A program made the translations under genes and the position numbers. Source: Candidatus Uabimicrobium amorphum (GTDB taxonomy: Bacteria; Planctomycetota; Uabimicrobiia; Uabimicrobiales; Uabimicrobiaceae). Taken from it: a stretch of 64,000 nt of DNA. The DNA is taken from positions 2,294,001 through 2,358,000 of the forward strand of contig NZ_AP019860.1 in NCBI RefSeq assembly GCF_009002475.1. Direction: 5' to 3'. Of the stretch, positions 10,101 to 21,400 are shown one piece after another (the stretch's first letter is position 1; each line of letters opens with the position of its first letter). The notes below the pieces were generated by a model. It ran no database searches and was not told the origin of the DNA. It saw only the letters and a list, made by a program, of their open reading frames with translations.

Positions 10101-10487
10101 TTGATGATGAATCACCTTCAATGCGCACACGCGGTTTAACTTTAGATCTTCAGCTTTATAGACAATTCCCATTCCTCCGCGCCCAAGCTCTCCCAAAATT
10201 CTGTAATGTCCGACCTGGTTATCCAATGGCAAAGAAAGCTTTTTCGTCTTTACAAAACTACTATGTGAATGCCCTGAAATTGGTTGTTGTGGGGCCCGAA
10301 GTCGTCGTGTTTCCTCAAAAGAAGACAAAATCTGCAAAGCTCCCACCCAGTGCTTGTGGTCTTTGGATACGACATGCTCCCGGCTCAGCTTGCCTTGTCG
10401 ATGAAAAGCAACAAGTTCCTGTTTGGAAAAGGGGCCAAATACCTTGTTTTCACTTTCCAAACGCAAATACCAATTTTTTTCACGCAT
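7170..10487 (-). CDS. Ser/Thr protein kinase with N-terminal GYF_2-like domain and C-terminal WD40-like propeller
   Basis: 1,105 residues from ATG 10487; the GTG immediately upstream is less likely. Residues 1-55 match a GYF_2-type domain (WYLRLESENKVFGPFSKQEL). The kinase domain spans about 95-365: glycine loop GRGGMG, VAIK-type lysine in CALKVI, catalytic HRDLKPENIM, DFG, and the APE-region variant GTPAYMAIEL. A single membrane helix follows at about 385-405, then a Gln/Lys-rich coiled coil, and then about 600 residues of WD40-like beta-propeller (FSPNGRFMGVS, FSQDRRFFAT, SPDGKYMCVFG). The kinase would be cytosolic with the propeller outside the inner membrane or sensing a partner. All catalytic residues are present. 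Its ligand and targets are unknown. Confidence 0.93.
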   Translation of the reverse strand: MREKNWYLRLESENKVFGPFSKQELVAFHRQGKLSREHVVSKDHKHWVGALQILSSFEETRRLRAPQQPISGHSHSSFVKTKKLSLPLDNQVGHYRILGELGRGGMGIVYKAEDLKLNRVCALKVIHHQQLTNSRSVERFIEEARSIGHLKHRNIVTIHEIITTPIHMFAMEYVAGQTLQKYLLADDFDIQRFMQIILEVCAALEYAHERQVIHRDLKPENIMITTEGHAKVMDFGIARRLDAEKTLSKTDEIVGTPAYMAIELLNGGKADQRSDIYAVGVMIYEALTGSKPFVGKTPVQIFFQMARKDPTPPSKLHPKTNKDLEAVCLKCLEKSPEKRFQTVRPLRDEIERFLNNKPVLTHSPGIVSKTRKWCERNPVAAGLCLLMFISIIMTIYLLASHARELEDSNNQLQTAEQATKKALQEKKRALVKSQQKLALAHMKMSEYHIATRFYTKAQKDLLAAKNIFGASPGQSKHLNDIAMALNYTTTPILPRLAKKIPFEAKDFDFSSNGQYFLLYRKKQLFVWNTSVLIRDEENFSSPQQIVPIGSSIFSITNDGQNVAYAVRNEVRIYNLARKKVEKKFSFGGRIKFLTFSPNGRFMGVSVIRSRTSFENMIVDLQQDKQFLFDEVRRESLANITFSHDSSRALCRLHIGIQVMNLNDKKVNSLWYAGNPVAGAAFTPNKRVFVYDKAGNILVWNAASKAKQQDILFAAHPNKHINHVVFSQDRRFFATVAEGREVVLWDMMTRGKILSFTVDSPIYEIRFDRNNRHLQMVCVKEKLYYYCWKIEPNLQKQLFVSKKIAQQFDELQKFITHANSFSSGGIAFSPSKRYVAMPILTHLLMWDLQKSTFSHIAASVMYQELLKITFSPQEKTVAYSFNKNHVEWQNLETGEITSLSLPRRSHGLIFWNENVLLFNSDKQLFAYDMVAEKYILQKPYYNRVLRALEISHDRKWIALIRENVVHIFDHEKILDKNYEGTVVPMNFRGHFCAWSKNSKRFSISDAKEVAIFDRVEERWELVKYIRSPFDIVRVSLSPDGKYMCVFGRNQMFIEHLESGTRKPVWTGYFLGTSASLDCDWKYLAIPSIQRGVVLYNFPYGRDTSFY

Positions 10488-10679
10488 CACAGAATCCCAT
10501 CTAAATTTTAAACATTCGCTATTGAGGTTTGGTAGGGTTTGTATTATCGATCATTACTTTATCCATTGTACACTTGGTTCAATTGTGGTAAAGTTTTTAG
10601 ATTAAAATTATAACGTAAATATAACGGCTGCGTCAATTTGTGATTTTACCTTATTTGCATTTTATAGTGAGAAAAATAA

Positions 10680-12110
10680 ATGGATGAACCAACACAAAAT
10701 CAACAAGTAGAAAACGATCTACCGCAAAATAAAGAATCCACACCACAAGATATCTCCGAAAAACCATCAATAAATAAAGAGTATCCGTATTTGCGGTGGG
10801 CTATTTTGATTCTTACTCCCATTACCATTTTGTTTTTCGGTGTTTTAGTCTCCATCAGTATCGCGCAAACAGAACAAAAAGTATCCAAAAAAGAGCAAGT
10901 TGACTTCAAAGTCGAAGAAGTTGATATCATTGAAATTTCTCCACAACCGATAAAAACCACCATTGATGGCTATGGAGCTGTTCGTCCACAACGCCAGACA
11001 ATGCTGACCTCGGAAGTTTCAGGGCGTATTACTTATATCGCCAAGAGTTTTAAAAGAGGTAACTTTGTCAAAAAAGGCGAAATTCTCATCAAAATCAACC
11101 CCGAAGATTACGAAATTACCTATAAGTTGGTAAAAGCCGAACTTGAAGAAGCAAAAGCGGAATGGCAACGTCTCAAAAAAACCAGTTCCTTTTTGCAAAA
11201 AGAACTCAATTTATTAAAAGAACAACTCGACTTACGCAAAAAAGATCTCGAACGCAGCCGTAAACTAGCCACGAGCGGGCGACTGTCGGAAAAAGAATGG
11301 GAATCCACCCGTACTAGTTACCTACAACAGCAACAGCAACTACTCGCGACACAAAAATCGCTAGAAACACTTCCTCATGAAATCGAGAAAATTAAAATCA
11401 CCATTAAGCGTAGTGAAGTCAATTTAAAAAAGGCCAAGAAAGACCTAAAACGAACGGTAATCACCTCTCCTTTTAGCGCCGAAGTGGTGGCAAAAAATGC
11501 CGAAATTGGACAATTTGTATCTTCGGGGGTGGAACTAGGGCAGCTAGCGTACGATCGCATCTACGAAGTTGTCGTGAAGGTCGATCCTGAAGAACTACAA
11601 AAGATTCCCTATGTACCGCAAGAAAATTTACCAGAAAACTTACGTGACATCAAAGAGGCAATTGGAACTCCCAAAGCAAAGGTCACTTGGGTCGCTTTTG
11701 GCCGGAGTTTTAAATGGGACGGTACCTTAGTACGTATAGAGCCCATTGACGAAAAAACACGCACCCTACCTCTTGTTGTACAAATAGAAAATCCCTGGCT
11801 TGGTCTAAAAAACAATAATCCGCCTCTTCTTACCGGAGTATATTGCCAAGTAAGTATTGAGGGTGTTGAAATCGAAAAAGCGATGGCGGTACCGGAACAA
11901 GCCATTCGCGAACAAGACAGCATCTATTTACTGCGCGGTGACAAACTGCATATCGAAAAAGTCTTCACTTACTACAGCGGTGGACAGTACATGATTTTTC
12001 CCAAAGATCGCAATAAAAAAAATGCCGTTACTTTTGGAGATCTCGTCATTACTTCTCCGATCATGTACCCTATACAGGGAATGCCTTTAAAAATAAGACA
12101 GGAGAAGTAA
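10680..12110 (+). CDS. RND efflux periplasmic adaptor (HlyD/MFP family), system 2
   Basis: 476 residues. An N-terminal cytosolic segment (Gln/Glu/Pro-rich) precedes one membrane anchor at about 38-60. Then come the first lipoyl half (GAVRPQRQTMLTSEVSGRI), a long alpha-helical hairpin of about 130 residues (150-260, very Lys/Glu/Leu-rich), the second lipoyl half (ITSPFSAEVVAKNAEIGQFV), and beta-barrel and membrane-proximal domains. It would link the permease encoded one base downstream to an outer-membrane channel. The N-terminal extension before the membrane helix is longer than in most adaptors. Substrate unknown. Confidence 0.92.
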   Translation: MDEPTQNQQVENDLPQNKESTPQDISEKPSINKEYPYLRWAILILTPITILFFGVLVSISIAQTEQKVSKKEQVDFKVEEVDIIEISPQPIKTTIDGYGAVRPQRQTMLTSEVSGRITYIAKSFKRGNFVKKGEILIKINPEDYEITYKLVKAELEEAKAEWQRLKKTSSFLQKELNLLKEQLDLRKKDLERSRKLATSGRLSEKEWESTRTSYLQQQQQLLATQKSLETLPHEIEKIKITIKRSEVNLKKAKKDLKRTVITSPFSAEVVAKNAEIGQFVSSGVELGQLAYDRIYEVVVKVDPEELQKIPYVPQENLPENLRDIKEAIGTPKAKVTWVAFGRSFKWDGTLVRIEPIDEKTRTLPLVVQIENPWLGLKNNNPPLLTGVYCQVSIEGVEIEKAMAVPEQAIREQDSIYLLRGDKLHIEKVFTYYSGGQYMIFPKDRNKKNAVTFGDLVITSPIMYPIQGMPLKIRQEK

Positions 12111-12111
12111 C

Positions 12112-15100
12112 ATGAGAGACCTAATTCGCGAAGTTGCGCGCCATCCCGTTTTACCAAACTTACTGATGATTGTTTTCTTGGTGGCAGGTTTTTTCGGATA
12201 TTCCAACCTATATCGTGAAACCTTTCCCCCCATTAACATCGACATGATTACCGTAAGCGTCGTCTATCCCGGCGCGTCGTCTACCGAGGTAGAGGAAGGT
12301 GTTTTGCGCCAAATTGAACGTGCCATAAAAGGTACACCGGAAATAAAAAACATTGAAAGCTCGGCCAGTGAAGGTATTGCTTTTTTAAATTTAGAACTCA
12401 AAGAGCGTCGTAGCCGTGATACTAAAGAAATTCTACAAGATGTGAAGAGCAAAATAGACAAAATCACCACCTTGCCCAAAGATATCGAAAAACCAGAAGT
12501 GCAAGAAATCATCGCCACCGACACGGTGTATCTCATGGTACTCCATGGAGACGCACAAGAACGCGTACTGCGTGAAATGGCTCTTGACATCAAAGACGAA
12601 CTTTTTGCCCAGGGTCTATCGCAGGTCAAACTGGAAGGTATTCGCGACTATGAAATCACCATAGAAGTTAGCGAAGAAAAACTCCGCGCTTACGGAATCA
12701 CTTTACAGCAAATCTCACAAATTATTCAGCAAAGTAGTGTCAATCTACCCGCAGGTGCCATTCGCACCAAAAATCGCGAATATAAAATCGAAATCCAAGG
12801 ACGCATTTACACCGGGAAAAACTACGAAAATTTGGCCATTGTCACCAAAGAAGATGGAACCTTACTACGCCTAAACCAAATCGCCAAAGTACACGATGCT
12901 TTTGTCGAAGGCAAAAGTATCGGAAAATTCAACACCAAAAGAGCGGTGCTATTTGTCGTGGAAAAAACCAAAGAGGAAGACAGCATTGAAGTCGCAAAAC
13001 AAGTACGTGATTACATTGCAGCAAAGAGCAAAGAACTCCCACCGGGCATGAAGCTAGCGACCTTAGCGGACTTTTCCAAAAATATCACCGATCGCATTCA
13101 ACTTCTTATAAAAAACGGCTGGCAAGGACTTCTGTTGTTATTTTTATGCCTATGGTTATTTATGAATTTGCGTCTGTCTTTTTGGGTGACGATTGGTATT
13201 CCCATTTCATTTGCTTTTACCGGATTTGTCCTATTTGCCCTGGGTAGCTCCCTAAACATGATCAACTTATTTGGCCTCATTCTCGTACTCGGTATTGTTG
13301 TAGATGATGCGATTGTTGTCGGAGAAAATATATATCGCCGCCAAAAAGAAGGCACTTCGATGATGGAAGCCGCCGTTGATGGCACCAGCGAAATGTCATG
13401 GCCGGTAATTGCCGCTGTTTCCACCACTGTTTTGGCATTCATGCCTTTATTTTTCGTCGCCGGTGTTCTGGGAAAATTTATTTCGGTGCTACCGCTCGTA
13501 GTTGTTCTCACTCTCATTGGTTCACTAATCGAAAGTTTGTTTATCTTGCCCGCGCACTTGGGTCATGGCTCTCCAACAAAATCAACATCGAAAATACGTC
13601 AAACAATCGACGCGAGCATTGAGTACGTGATTCACCGTCTATACGCTCCCGTCTATCATGTCGTTTTACAATACCGCTACATAGCCATTTCACTAATGTT
13701 CGTCATCTTTACCATGTCTTTGTCTCTCGTCTTCGGTGGTTTTGTCAAATACATCATGTTTCCTGAAGGCGACGCTTTATTTCTAAAAGCCGAAGTTGCG
13801 TTTCCCGAAGGAACGCCCGTTTCTTATACACAAAACGCCACTTCACAAATAGAAAACGCCGCTTTGAGTCTCAACAAAAAAGACCAACCGCGCTTAGTTA
13901 AAAGTGTTTATTCTATTTCAGGAGAAGGAAAAGAAAATACCGGTAGTGTATATGTTACCTTGGTAGGACCCGAAAAACGCAACCTTCACTCAAAAGACAT
14001 TCTCAATTTATGGCGTGACAGGGTGGGTAAGATTGACTACGCCACCTCCGCCAAATTTTTCAACCTAGAGAGTAGCCCCGGAGGAAAAGACATTCAAATT
14101 TTCCTCGAAGGTGGTGATCTAGCAGAGTTGCAATATATTTCCCAAGAATTGCAGATAATGTTGAAGAACTATCAAGGTGTCTACGATGTCAAAAGCGACT
14201 TAAAACCGGGAAAACAAGAAATGCATGTCGCGCTAAAACCATATGGGCGCATGATGGGCATTACCCTACAAAACCTCGCGTTGCAAATTCGTCAGGGATT
14301 TCATGGACTGGAAGCTCTCAAAATCCAAAGAGGTCGCGATGAAATTAAAGTCAACATCAAATACCCACGACAATATCGTCAGCATATCATTGACTTAGAA
14401 CGCATTCGCATCCGTACCGACGAAGGAACAGAAATTCCTTTTTCGGAAATCGCGACCGTGGAAATCAAACGCGGCGTATCGGAAATTTTGCGCCGTAACA
14501 GCCAAAGACGTGTAGAGGTAACCGCGAAGGTAAATAAAACTCTCGTAACACCTCAATATATACTAAAAGATATGCGCAAAAACTTCCTCGCACTGGAGAA
14601 AAAATACCGCCGGGTGAAGATAAAAACCGAAGGGGCACAATCCGAAAATCAGCGCGTTGTCGACTCTCTTGTCACCGGCTTTGTGTTTGGTATTTTGGGA
14701 ATATACGTCATCCTAACCCTGATTTTCCGTTCCTATTTGCAACCCATGTTAATCATGACCACAATTCCTCTGGGACTAATAGGAGCCATTCTTGGTCACT
14801 TTTTATTGGGGTACGAACTCACCATGTTGAGTTTTTTCGGTGTGGTGGCCCTTTCCGGAGTGGTCGTCAACGACTCGTTGGTTCTCATCGAGCAGATCAA
14901 TAACGCACAGCGTAAAGGAGTCAATGTATTAGAATCTGTACAAAAGGCCGGTCCACTGCGTTTTCGTGCAATTATATTGACATCCATGACAACTGTGGCT
15001 GGTGTCACGCCACTACTAACCGAACAGAGTTTCCAGGCACAATTTTTAAAGCCCATGGCACTCTCTTTGGCTGCAGGTCTTATTTTTGCTACAGTGATCA

Positions 15101-15228
15101 TGTTGTTTATCGTTCCTTGTTTTTATTTAGCTTTAAATGACATACGTCGCGTATTCCACTGGTTAAAAACGGGATATTGGCCTACTGCGGAGCAAGTTGA
15201 GCCTGCTTCCACACAGGAGCAACATTGA
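12112..15228 (+). CDS. RND-family efflux permease (AcrB-like), system 2
   Basis: 1,038 residues with the two-bundle RND layout. The proton-relay pair Asp398-Asp399 is seen in GIVVDDAIVVGENIYRR. Porter-loop features such as VVYPGASSTEVEEGVLRQIE and GVVVNDSLVLIEQINNA are typical. The gene begins one base after the adaptor stop with a good ribosome binding site (AGGAG, 7-8 bases before ATG), so the two form an operon. No outer-membrane factor lies alongside. The HAE-type look suggests organic substrates, but this is inference. Confidence 0.95.
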   Translation: MRDLIREVARHPVLPNLLMIVFLVAGFFGYSNLYRETFPPINIDMITVSVVYPGASSTEVEEGVLRQIERAIKGTPEIKNIESSASEGIAFLNLELKERRSRDTKEILQDVKSKIDKITTLPKDIEKPEVQEIIATDTVYLMVLHGDAQERVLREMALDIKDELFAQGLSQVKLEGIRDYEITIEVSEEKLRAYGITLQQISQIIQQSSVNLPAGAIRTKNREYKIEIQGRIYTGKNYENLAIVTKEDGTLLRLNQIAKVHDAFVEGKSIGKFNTKRAVLFVVEKTKEEDSIEVAKQVRDYIAAKSKELPPGMKLATLADFSKNITDRIQLLIKNGWQGLLLLFLCLWLFMNLRLSFWVTIGIPISFAFTGFVLFALGSSLNMINLFGLILVLGIVVDDAIVVGENIYRRQKEGTSMMEAAVDGTSEMSWPVIAAVSTTVLAFMPLFFVAGVLGKFISVLPLVVVLTLIGSLIESLFILPAHLGHGSPTKSTSKIRQTIDASIEYVIHRLYAPVYHVVLQYRYIAISLMFVIFTMSLSLVFGGFVKYIMFPEGDALFLKAEVAFPEGTPVSYTQNATSQIENAALSLNKKDQPRLVKSVYSISGEGKENTGSVYVTLVGPEKRNLHSKDILNLWRDRVGKIDYATSAKFFNLESSPGGKDIQIFLEGGDLAELQYISQELQIMLKNYQGVYDVKSDLKPGKQEMHVALKPYGRMMGITLQNLALQIRQGFHGLEALKIQRGRDEIKVNIKYPRQYRQHIIDLERIRIRTDEGTEIPFSEIATVEIKRGVSEILRRNSQRRVEVTAKVNKTLVTPQYILKDMRKNFLALEKKYRRVKIKTEGAQSENQRVVDSLVTGFVFGILGIYVILTLIFRSYLQPMLIMTTIPLGLIGAILGHFLLGYELTMLSFFGVVALSGVVVNDSLVLIEQINNAQRKGVNVLESVQKAGPLRFRAIILTSMTTVAGVTPLLTEQSFQAQFLKPMALSLAAGLIFATVIMLFIVPCFYLALNDIRRVFHWLKTGYWPTAEQVEPASTQEQH

Positions 15229-15236
15229 TTTTTTTT

Positions 15237-15298
15237 GACAGGATTAACAGGATGGAAAGGATAGTTTTTTTTGACAGGATTAACAGGATGAATGGGAT
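15237..15298 (+). repeat. Dispersed AACAGGATG-type repeat, two copies
   Basis: Two 26-base units beginning GACAGGATTAACAGGATG, each preceded by a run of T, start at 15237 and 15273. They occupy the space between the RND operon and the giant gene. Related units lie at 25473-25530 and, inverted, at 33426-33456. Internally the unit is a degenerate array of an ACAGGAT-like word. All copies seen here are intergenic. Confidence 0.8.
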
Positions 15299-15407
15299 GT
15301 TTCTTCTGTCACCCTTGCACCTCTTTACCAAATTAGATTTAACTTCAACTTAAGGTGTTTTGTTATTACAGATATTTCGGGGAAAAAGTTTTTAGTTAGG
15401 AATAGCA

Positions 15408-18400
15408 ATGAAAAAGTTCATACTATTTACTGTATTGTTGTTTGTGTGCTTAATCGCTGAAGATAACCATTCGCAACAGGCATTGCAAAAATGGATAGAT
15501 CAATTACAATCGAAAGATAGAAAACAACAAATACATGCTATAAAAGAATTGCGGAAAATAGGTAACAAAGCTTACAAAAGTTTACCTGAACTTCAAAATT
15601 TACTAAGCCACTCTCTGGAAAATAGTGATCAAGAACTTTTTTGGCTAGCTAGCCAAACTGCTAGAGACATTGGCGCTTCTGTCTCAATCAAAAAACAACT
15701 CCCGCTTGAAAAAACTAAAGTCAAATCTATACAAGAAAAACAACGTACAACTTCATTTTTAACTAGGAACCTTGGGGGGTTAAATGTTTTAGGTGCAAGT
15801 AGTGATTTCCGACAGAGATTACGATATGGCAAAAGGCATGCTCTCGTTATTGGGATTAACAAATACCAACATTACACACCACTTGAAGGTCCTAGCTTTG
15901 ATGCAGGAGAGGTTGCATCAATTTTGACAGGGCGTTATGGTTTTGAAAATGTTGTCTACTTATGTGATACCATCCCTCAACAAGTTTATCGCCAACATAA
16001 TTTAACTCTGGTAGGAGAAAAAGAAAATGAAAAAGTATATAAAGATAAATACGGTAGTGAAAAAATCGTTGTAGCTACCTACATAACAAAAGCAGTTGTT
16101 CAAAAGTATTTAGATGACATCTGTAGGGAAGTAAACAACAATGACTCATTGATGTTGTTTTATGCTGGTCATGGAGTGACAGGATATTTAGTACCAGCAG
16201 ATAGTACAAAAAATAAGACACAAAATCTTTCTTTAAAAAGTATTGGCGAACAACTATCTAGGGCAGAAGCACGTCATACCTTAATGGTCTTGGATTGTTG
16301 TTTTGGTGGTTCTATCCTTCAGGATAAATATAAACCTAAGTTAGAAGGGTATAGCAATACAACATTTCAATTTGGCAAGGGTGAAAACATTGATCGTGTA
16401 TTTGCTCGTAGAGCTTTTCAGATAATTACTGCTGGCACCGGAAATGAAGCGGTTGCGGATAAATTGGGAATTTCTGCAAAATATGCACAGCTAACAGGTA
16501 CAAAGGATCACTCACCATTTTCTGCTGTTTTTCTTCAAGCCTTAAAAGGATTAACTGGTCGTGCAGACGGAATTCAGCTCGTTTCTGATTTGGGTTACTA
16601 TATGATGACAACTCTTGTCAATGATGATCGTTTGAACGCATCGCAAACACCTCGATATGCTAATATTGGAGATGGAGACTTTATGTTTTTCCCAAAAGAT
16701 AAAGTTTTGAATCCCAAGTTAATTGCACCATTGTATTTAGATGAAAAGAGCTACACAGATATACGAATCTCTTCGTGCGAGGCGCTTAAGAAGTTTATTA
16801 TCCAGCAAAAGAGTAAAAAAGAGCGGATAGCATTGACAAAAAATGCAATAGTCCATATTAATAAATTACTAAAAGAAGAACAACAAGATGTGAACTATGC
16901 AGCAATAAAATTTATTGATGACATGGTCGAAAACTATGTACAGGCAAAAGAAGTAGATGAACTTCGTAAGGTAATAGATGATATCTCTGATTTGTTAGAC
17001 AAAGAGATTGTTGAGGAACAGAGAAAAGCAGAAAAATCTACCGAAAAACAAAAGGAGAAAAACGAGAAAAATGAAAAAACAACAATTCTTATTGTAGCGA
17101 ACGTTCTAAAGAAACTGGGGATTTACGCTAACGAAAAAACTGTATTGAGTCTAAAAAACTATGTCATAAATTATCAGAAGCCCTTGTGGCAGAAGAATAG
17201 TATTGGATACACTATACCGATGGAGGTGCATAACTACATTGCTCAATTAGATTCCTCTAGTTTACAAAAAACTATACAAGGACAAATGTTATTGTATAGT
17301 CATGAAAGTTCTGTATACGAATGGTTGAATAGTAAAGGAATAGAGTTAGTTCTAAAATATGACAATGAAATAAAGTTGTTAATCGAAGATGCTCAGATTA
17401 TGTTGAATAAATCGCAATTAGTAAGAAAATCGATACTTGATGAAGTAAGAAAGCAAGGGACGGGAAAGAGTAATTATTACAGTGAGCAAGATATAAATGA
17501 TAAGTATGAGCAATGTGGGGCATATGCGAATAAGGCTTTGGAATTACTAGAAAAAATTAAAAATCCAGGTAAAAAACACAAAGGCCTGATAGAAAAAATC
17601 AAGCAATCCAGTCACGAAATGATTTGGCTAGCTTTACATCGTTATAATAGTCGGTTCGTTTGGCAAACCACTACATTGAAATATTCTAACGTAATAAAAT
17701 TTGCAGTATTTAGCCCTGATGGCAAAATTCTCGCTTCAGCTTCTGGTGCATCGATACAATTATCTGATGCTGTAACTGGTAGACAAATCGCAGTTTTAAA
17801 AATAGAGGGGGCAGTTAACTCTGTAGCATTTAGCCCAAATGGCAAAGTCATTGTTTCAGCATCGGATGATAAGTCGTTATGTATATGGGATGTGGAAAGT
17901 AAAAAACAAATTGCTATGCTCAAAGGACATTCTAGATCAGTTAACTCAGTAGCATTTAGTCCAGACGGTAAAATTATTGCCTCTGGTTCAAACGACAAAT
18001 CTATAAGTATATGGGATGTGGAAAGTAAAAAACAAATTGCTATACTCAAAGGACATTCTGCAGCAGTTAACTCTGTAGCATTTAGCCCAAATGGCAAAGT
18101 CATTGTTTCAGCATCGGATGATAAGTCGTTATGTATATGGGATGTGGAAAGTAAAAAACAAATTGCTATGCTCAAAGGACATTCTAGATCAGTTAACTCA
18201 GTAGCATTTAGTCCAGACGGTAAAATTATTGCCTCTGGTTCAAACGACAAATCTATAAGTATATGGGATGTGGAAAGTAAAAAACAAATTGCTATACTCA
18301 AAGGACATTCTGCAGCAGTTAACTCTGTAGCATTTAGCCCAAATGGCAAAATTATTGCCTCTGGTTCAAACGACAAATCTATAAGTCTATGGAATAAATC

Positions 18401-21400
18401 CACTAGTCAACAAATAGCTGTATTGCTAGGACATAGTGACACTATTAACACCATAGTATTTAGTCCAAACGGTAAAGTTATTGCCTCTGGATCTCAAGAT
18501 CAATCTTTGAATTTATGGGATGTGACGACCGGTAAGCAAATTACCGATGCTGGGCATACTGGTAGAGTTAATTCAGTAGCATTTAGTCCAAATGGTAAAA
18601 TCATTGCTTCATGTTCAGATGATAAGTCGGTACGATTATGGAGTTCGAAGACTGGTAAGCAAATTACTCTTCTTTCTGGACATACTGAGAGGGTTAATTC
18701 AGTAGCATTTAGTCCAAATGGTAAAATCATTGCTTCATGTTCAGATGATAAGTCGGTACTATTATGGGATGCGACGACCGGTAAGCAAATTACTCTTCTT
18801 TTTGGACATACTGAGAGGGTTAATTCAGTAGCATTTAGTCCAAATGGTAAAATCATTGCTTCATGTTCAGATGATAAGTCGGTACGATTATGGAGTTCGA
18901 AGACTGGTAAGCAAATTACTCTTCTTTCTGGACATACTGAGAGGGTTAATTCAGTAGCATTTAGTCCAAATGGTAAAATCATTGCTTCATGTTCAGATGA
19001 TAAGTCGGTACTATTATGGAGTTCGAGGACTGGTAAGCAAATTACTCTTCTTTCTGGACATACTGAGAGGGTTAATTCAGTAGCATTTAGTCCAAATGGT
19101 AAAACCATCGCTTCAGCTTCGTTTAGTGGAGTAAAATTGTTTAATATAGTGACTCGTAAAGTAACAGAATTTTCTACTTCAGTAATGGCTAAATCTATTG
19201 CATTTAGTCCCGATGGTGAGACACTTGCTTCAGCTTCAAGTGATATGTTTGTGCGACTATGGGATACAAACAGTGCAAAACAAATTGCTATACTTGAGAG
19301 ACACACTGACGATGTCAATTCAGTAGCATTTAGTCCTGATGGCAAATTTGTTATTTCTGCATCATCTGATCGCTCAATTTGCTTGTGGAAAACAAGATAT
19401 GAGAATACTTTTTTTCTTTCGGGGCATAAGTCAAGCATCAACTCAGTAGCATTTAGTCCTGATGGCAAAATCATTGCTTCATGTTCAGACGGTAGAGGAG
19501 CATCGGTATGGGATAAAACTAGGTCTATAAGATTATGGGATACAAGTAGTGGAAAACAAACTACCATACTTAGTGGACATACTGATACTGTTAACTCTGT
19601 AGCGTTTAGTCCAGATGGCAAATTTATCGCTTCATGCTCAGAAGATAGGTCTATAATATTATGGGATACAACTAGCGCAGAACAGTTTACTATTCTTAGT
19701 GGACATACCAATGCAGTTAATTCTGTAGTGTTTAGTCCCGATGGTAAAATTATTGCTTCATGTTCAGACGATAGGTCAGTACGATTATGGGATGTAAGCA
19801 GTGGAAAACAAACTGCCATGCTTAGGGGACATACTAATACGGTTCATTGTGTTATATTTAGTCCAGATGGCAAAATCATTGCTTCAGCTTCAAGAGATAA
19901 GTCTATAAGATTATGGGATACAACTAGCGCAGAACAGTTTACTATTCTTAGTGGACATACCAATGCAGTTAATTCTGTAGTGTTTAGTCCAGATGGTAAA
20001 ATTATTGCTTCATGTTCAGACGATAGGTCAGTACGATTATGGGATGTAAGCAGTGGAAAACAAACTGCCATGCTTAGGGGAAATACTAATACGGTTCATT
20101 GTGTTATATTTAGTCCAGATGGCAAAATCATTGCTTCAGCTTCAAGAGATAAGTCTATAAGATTATGGGATACAACTAGCGCAAAACAAATTGCTATACT
20201 CCAGGGACATACCAATGCAGTTAATTATGTGACATTTAGTCCAGATGGCAAATTCATCGCTTCAGCTTCAAACGATAACTCTGTGAGATTATGGGATTCG
20301 TTATCCGGCAAACAAATTGCTAAGCTCCAGGGACACACTGGTGTGGTTAATTATGTGGCATTTAGTCCAAATGGTAGGATGCTTGCTTCAACTTCAAGAG
20401 ATAAGTCTGTAAGATTATGGGATACAACTAGCACAAAACAAATTGCTATATGTGGCAGATATGTTGATATCTTAGCAATAGCATTTAGTCCAGATGGTTT
20501 ACATATCTCCGGTAGTGACTACAATGATCCTATAGTGGGAGTGTGGGATAGTAAAACTGGAGCTCTTCTTGCTACTCTCGAAGGGCATACCGATGTGGTT
20601 AATTCTGTAGTGTTTAGTCCAGATGGCAAATTTATCGCTTCAGCTTCAAGAGATAAGTCTATAAGATTATGGGATACAACTAGCGCAAAACAGCTTGTCA
20701 TTCTTAGAGGACATACCGATGCAGTTAATTCTGTAGTGTTTAGTCCGGATGGCAAATTTATCGCTTCAGCTTCAAAAGATAAATCTGTGAGATTATGGGA
20801 TGTATATAATGCAAAACAAATTGCTACATTTGAAGAACATACTGATGTAGTTAATTCTGTTGCGTTTAGTCCAGACGGCAAAATTCTCGTTTCAGTTTCA
20901 AACGATAAATCTGTGAGATTATGTGGTACAAGTGGTTTAAAACAGCTTATTATTCTTAGAGGACATACCGATGCAGTTAATTCTGTAGTGTTTAGTCCGG
21001 ATGGCAAAATTCTCGCTTCAGCTTCAAAAGATAAATCTGTGAGATTATGGGATGTAAATAATGCAAAACAAATTGCTACATTTGAAGAACATACTGATGC
21101 AGTTAATTCTGTTGCGTTTAGCCCCGATAGCAAAATTGTTATGACAAAGAATGCGGAACATAATACAATACAGTTATGGGATGTAGCAACCTGTAAACAA
21201 GTATCTATTTTCCCGATACGGAGTGGTGTAATTACCTCTCTACTATTTAGTCCAGATGGAAATATTGTTTCCTGTTTACGAGACATGCGTGATTACTCTT
21301 CTCATCTTACCATAATTAAAAATTCGTTTATAGATTTAAAAAAGTTATCTTTTTTTTACAAAAAGCATAAAGGCGATTCCAACAGATTTCTGAGTTATTT

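Noticed and set aside
17642..21286. Long minus-strand open frames (up to 439 codons) opposite the WD40 array
   Set aside because: They are periodic shadows of the repeated plus-strand blades (LPSGLNATELT-type repeats), have no ribosome binding sites, and fit no known fold.
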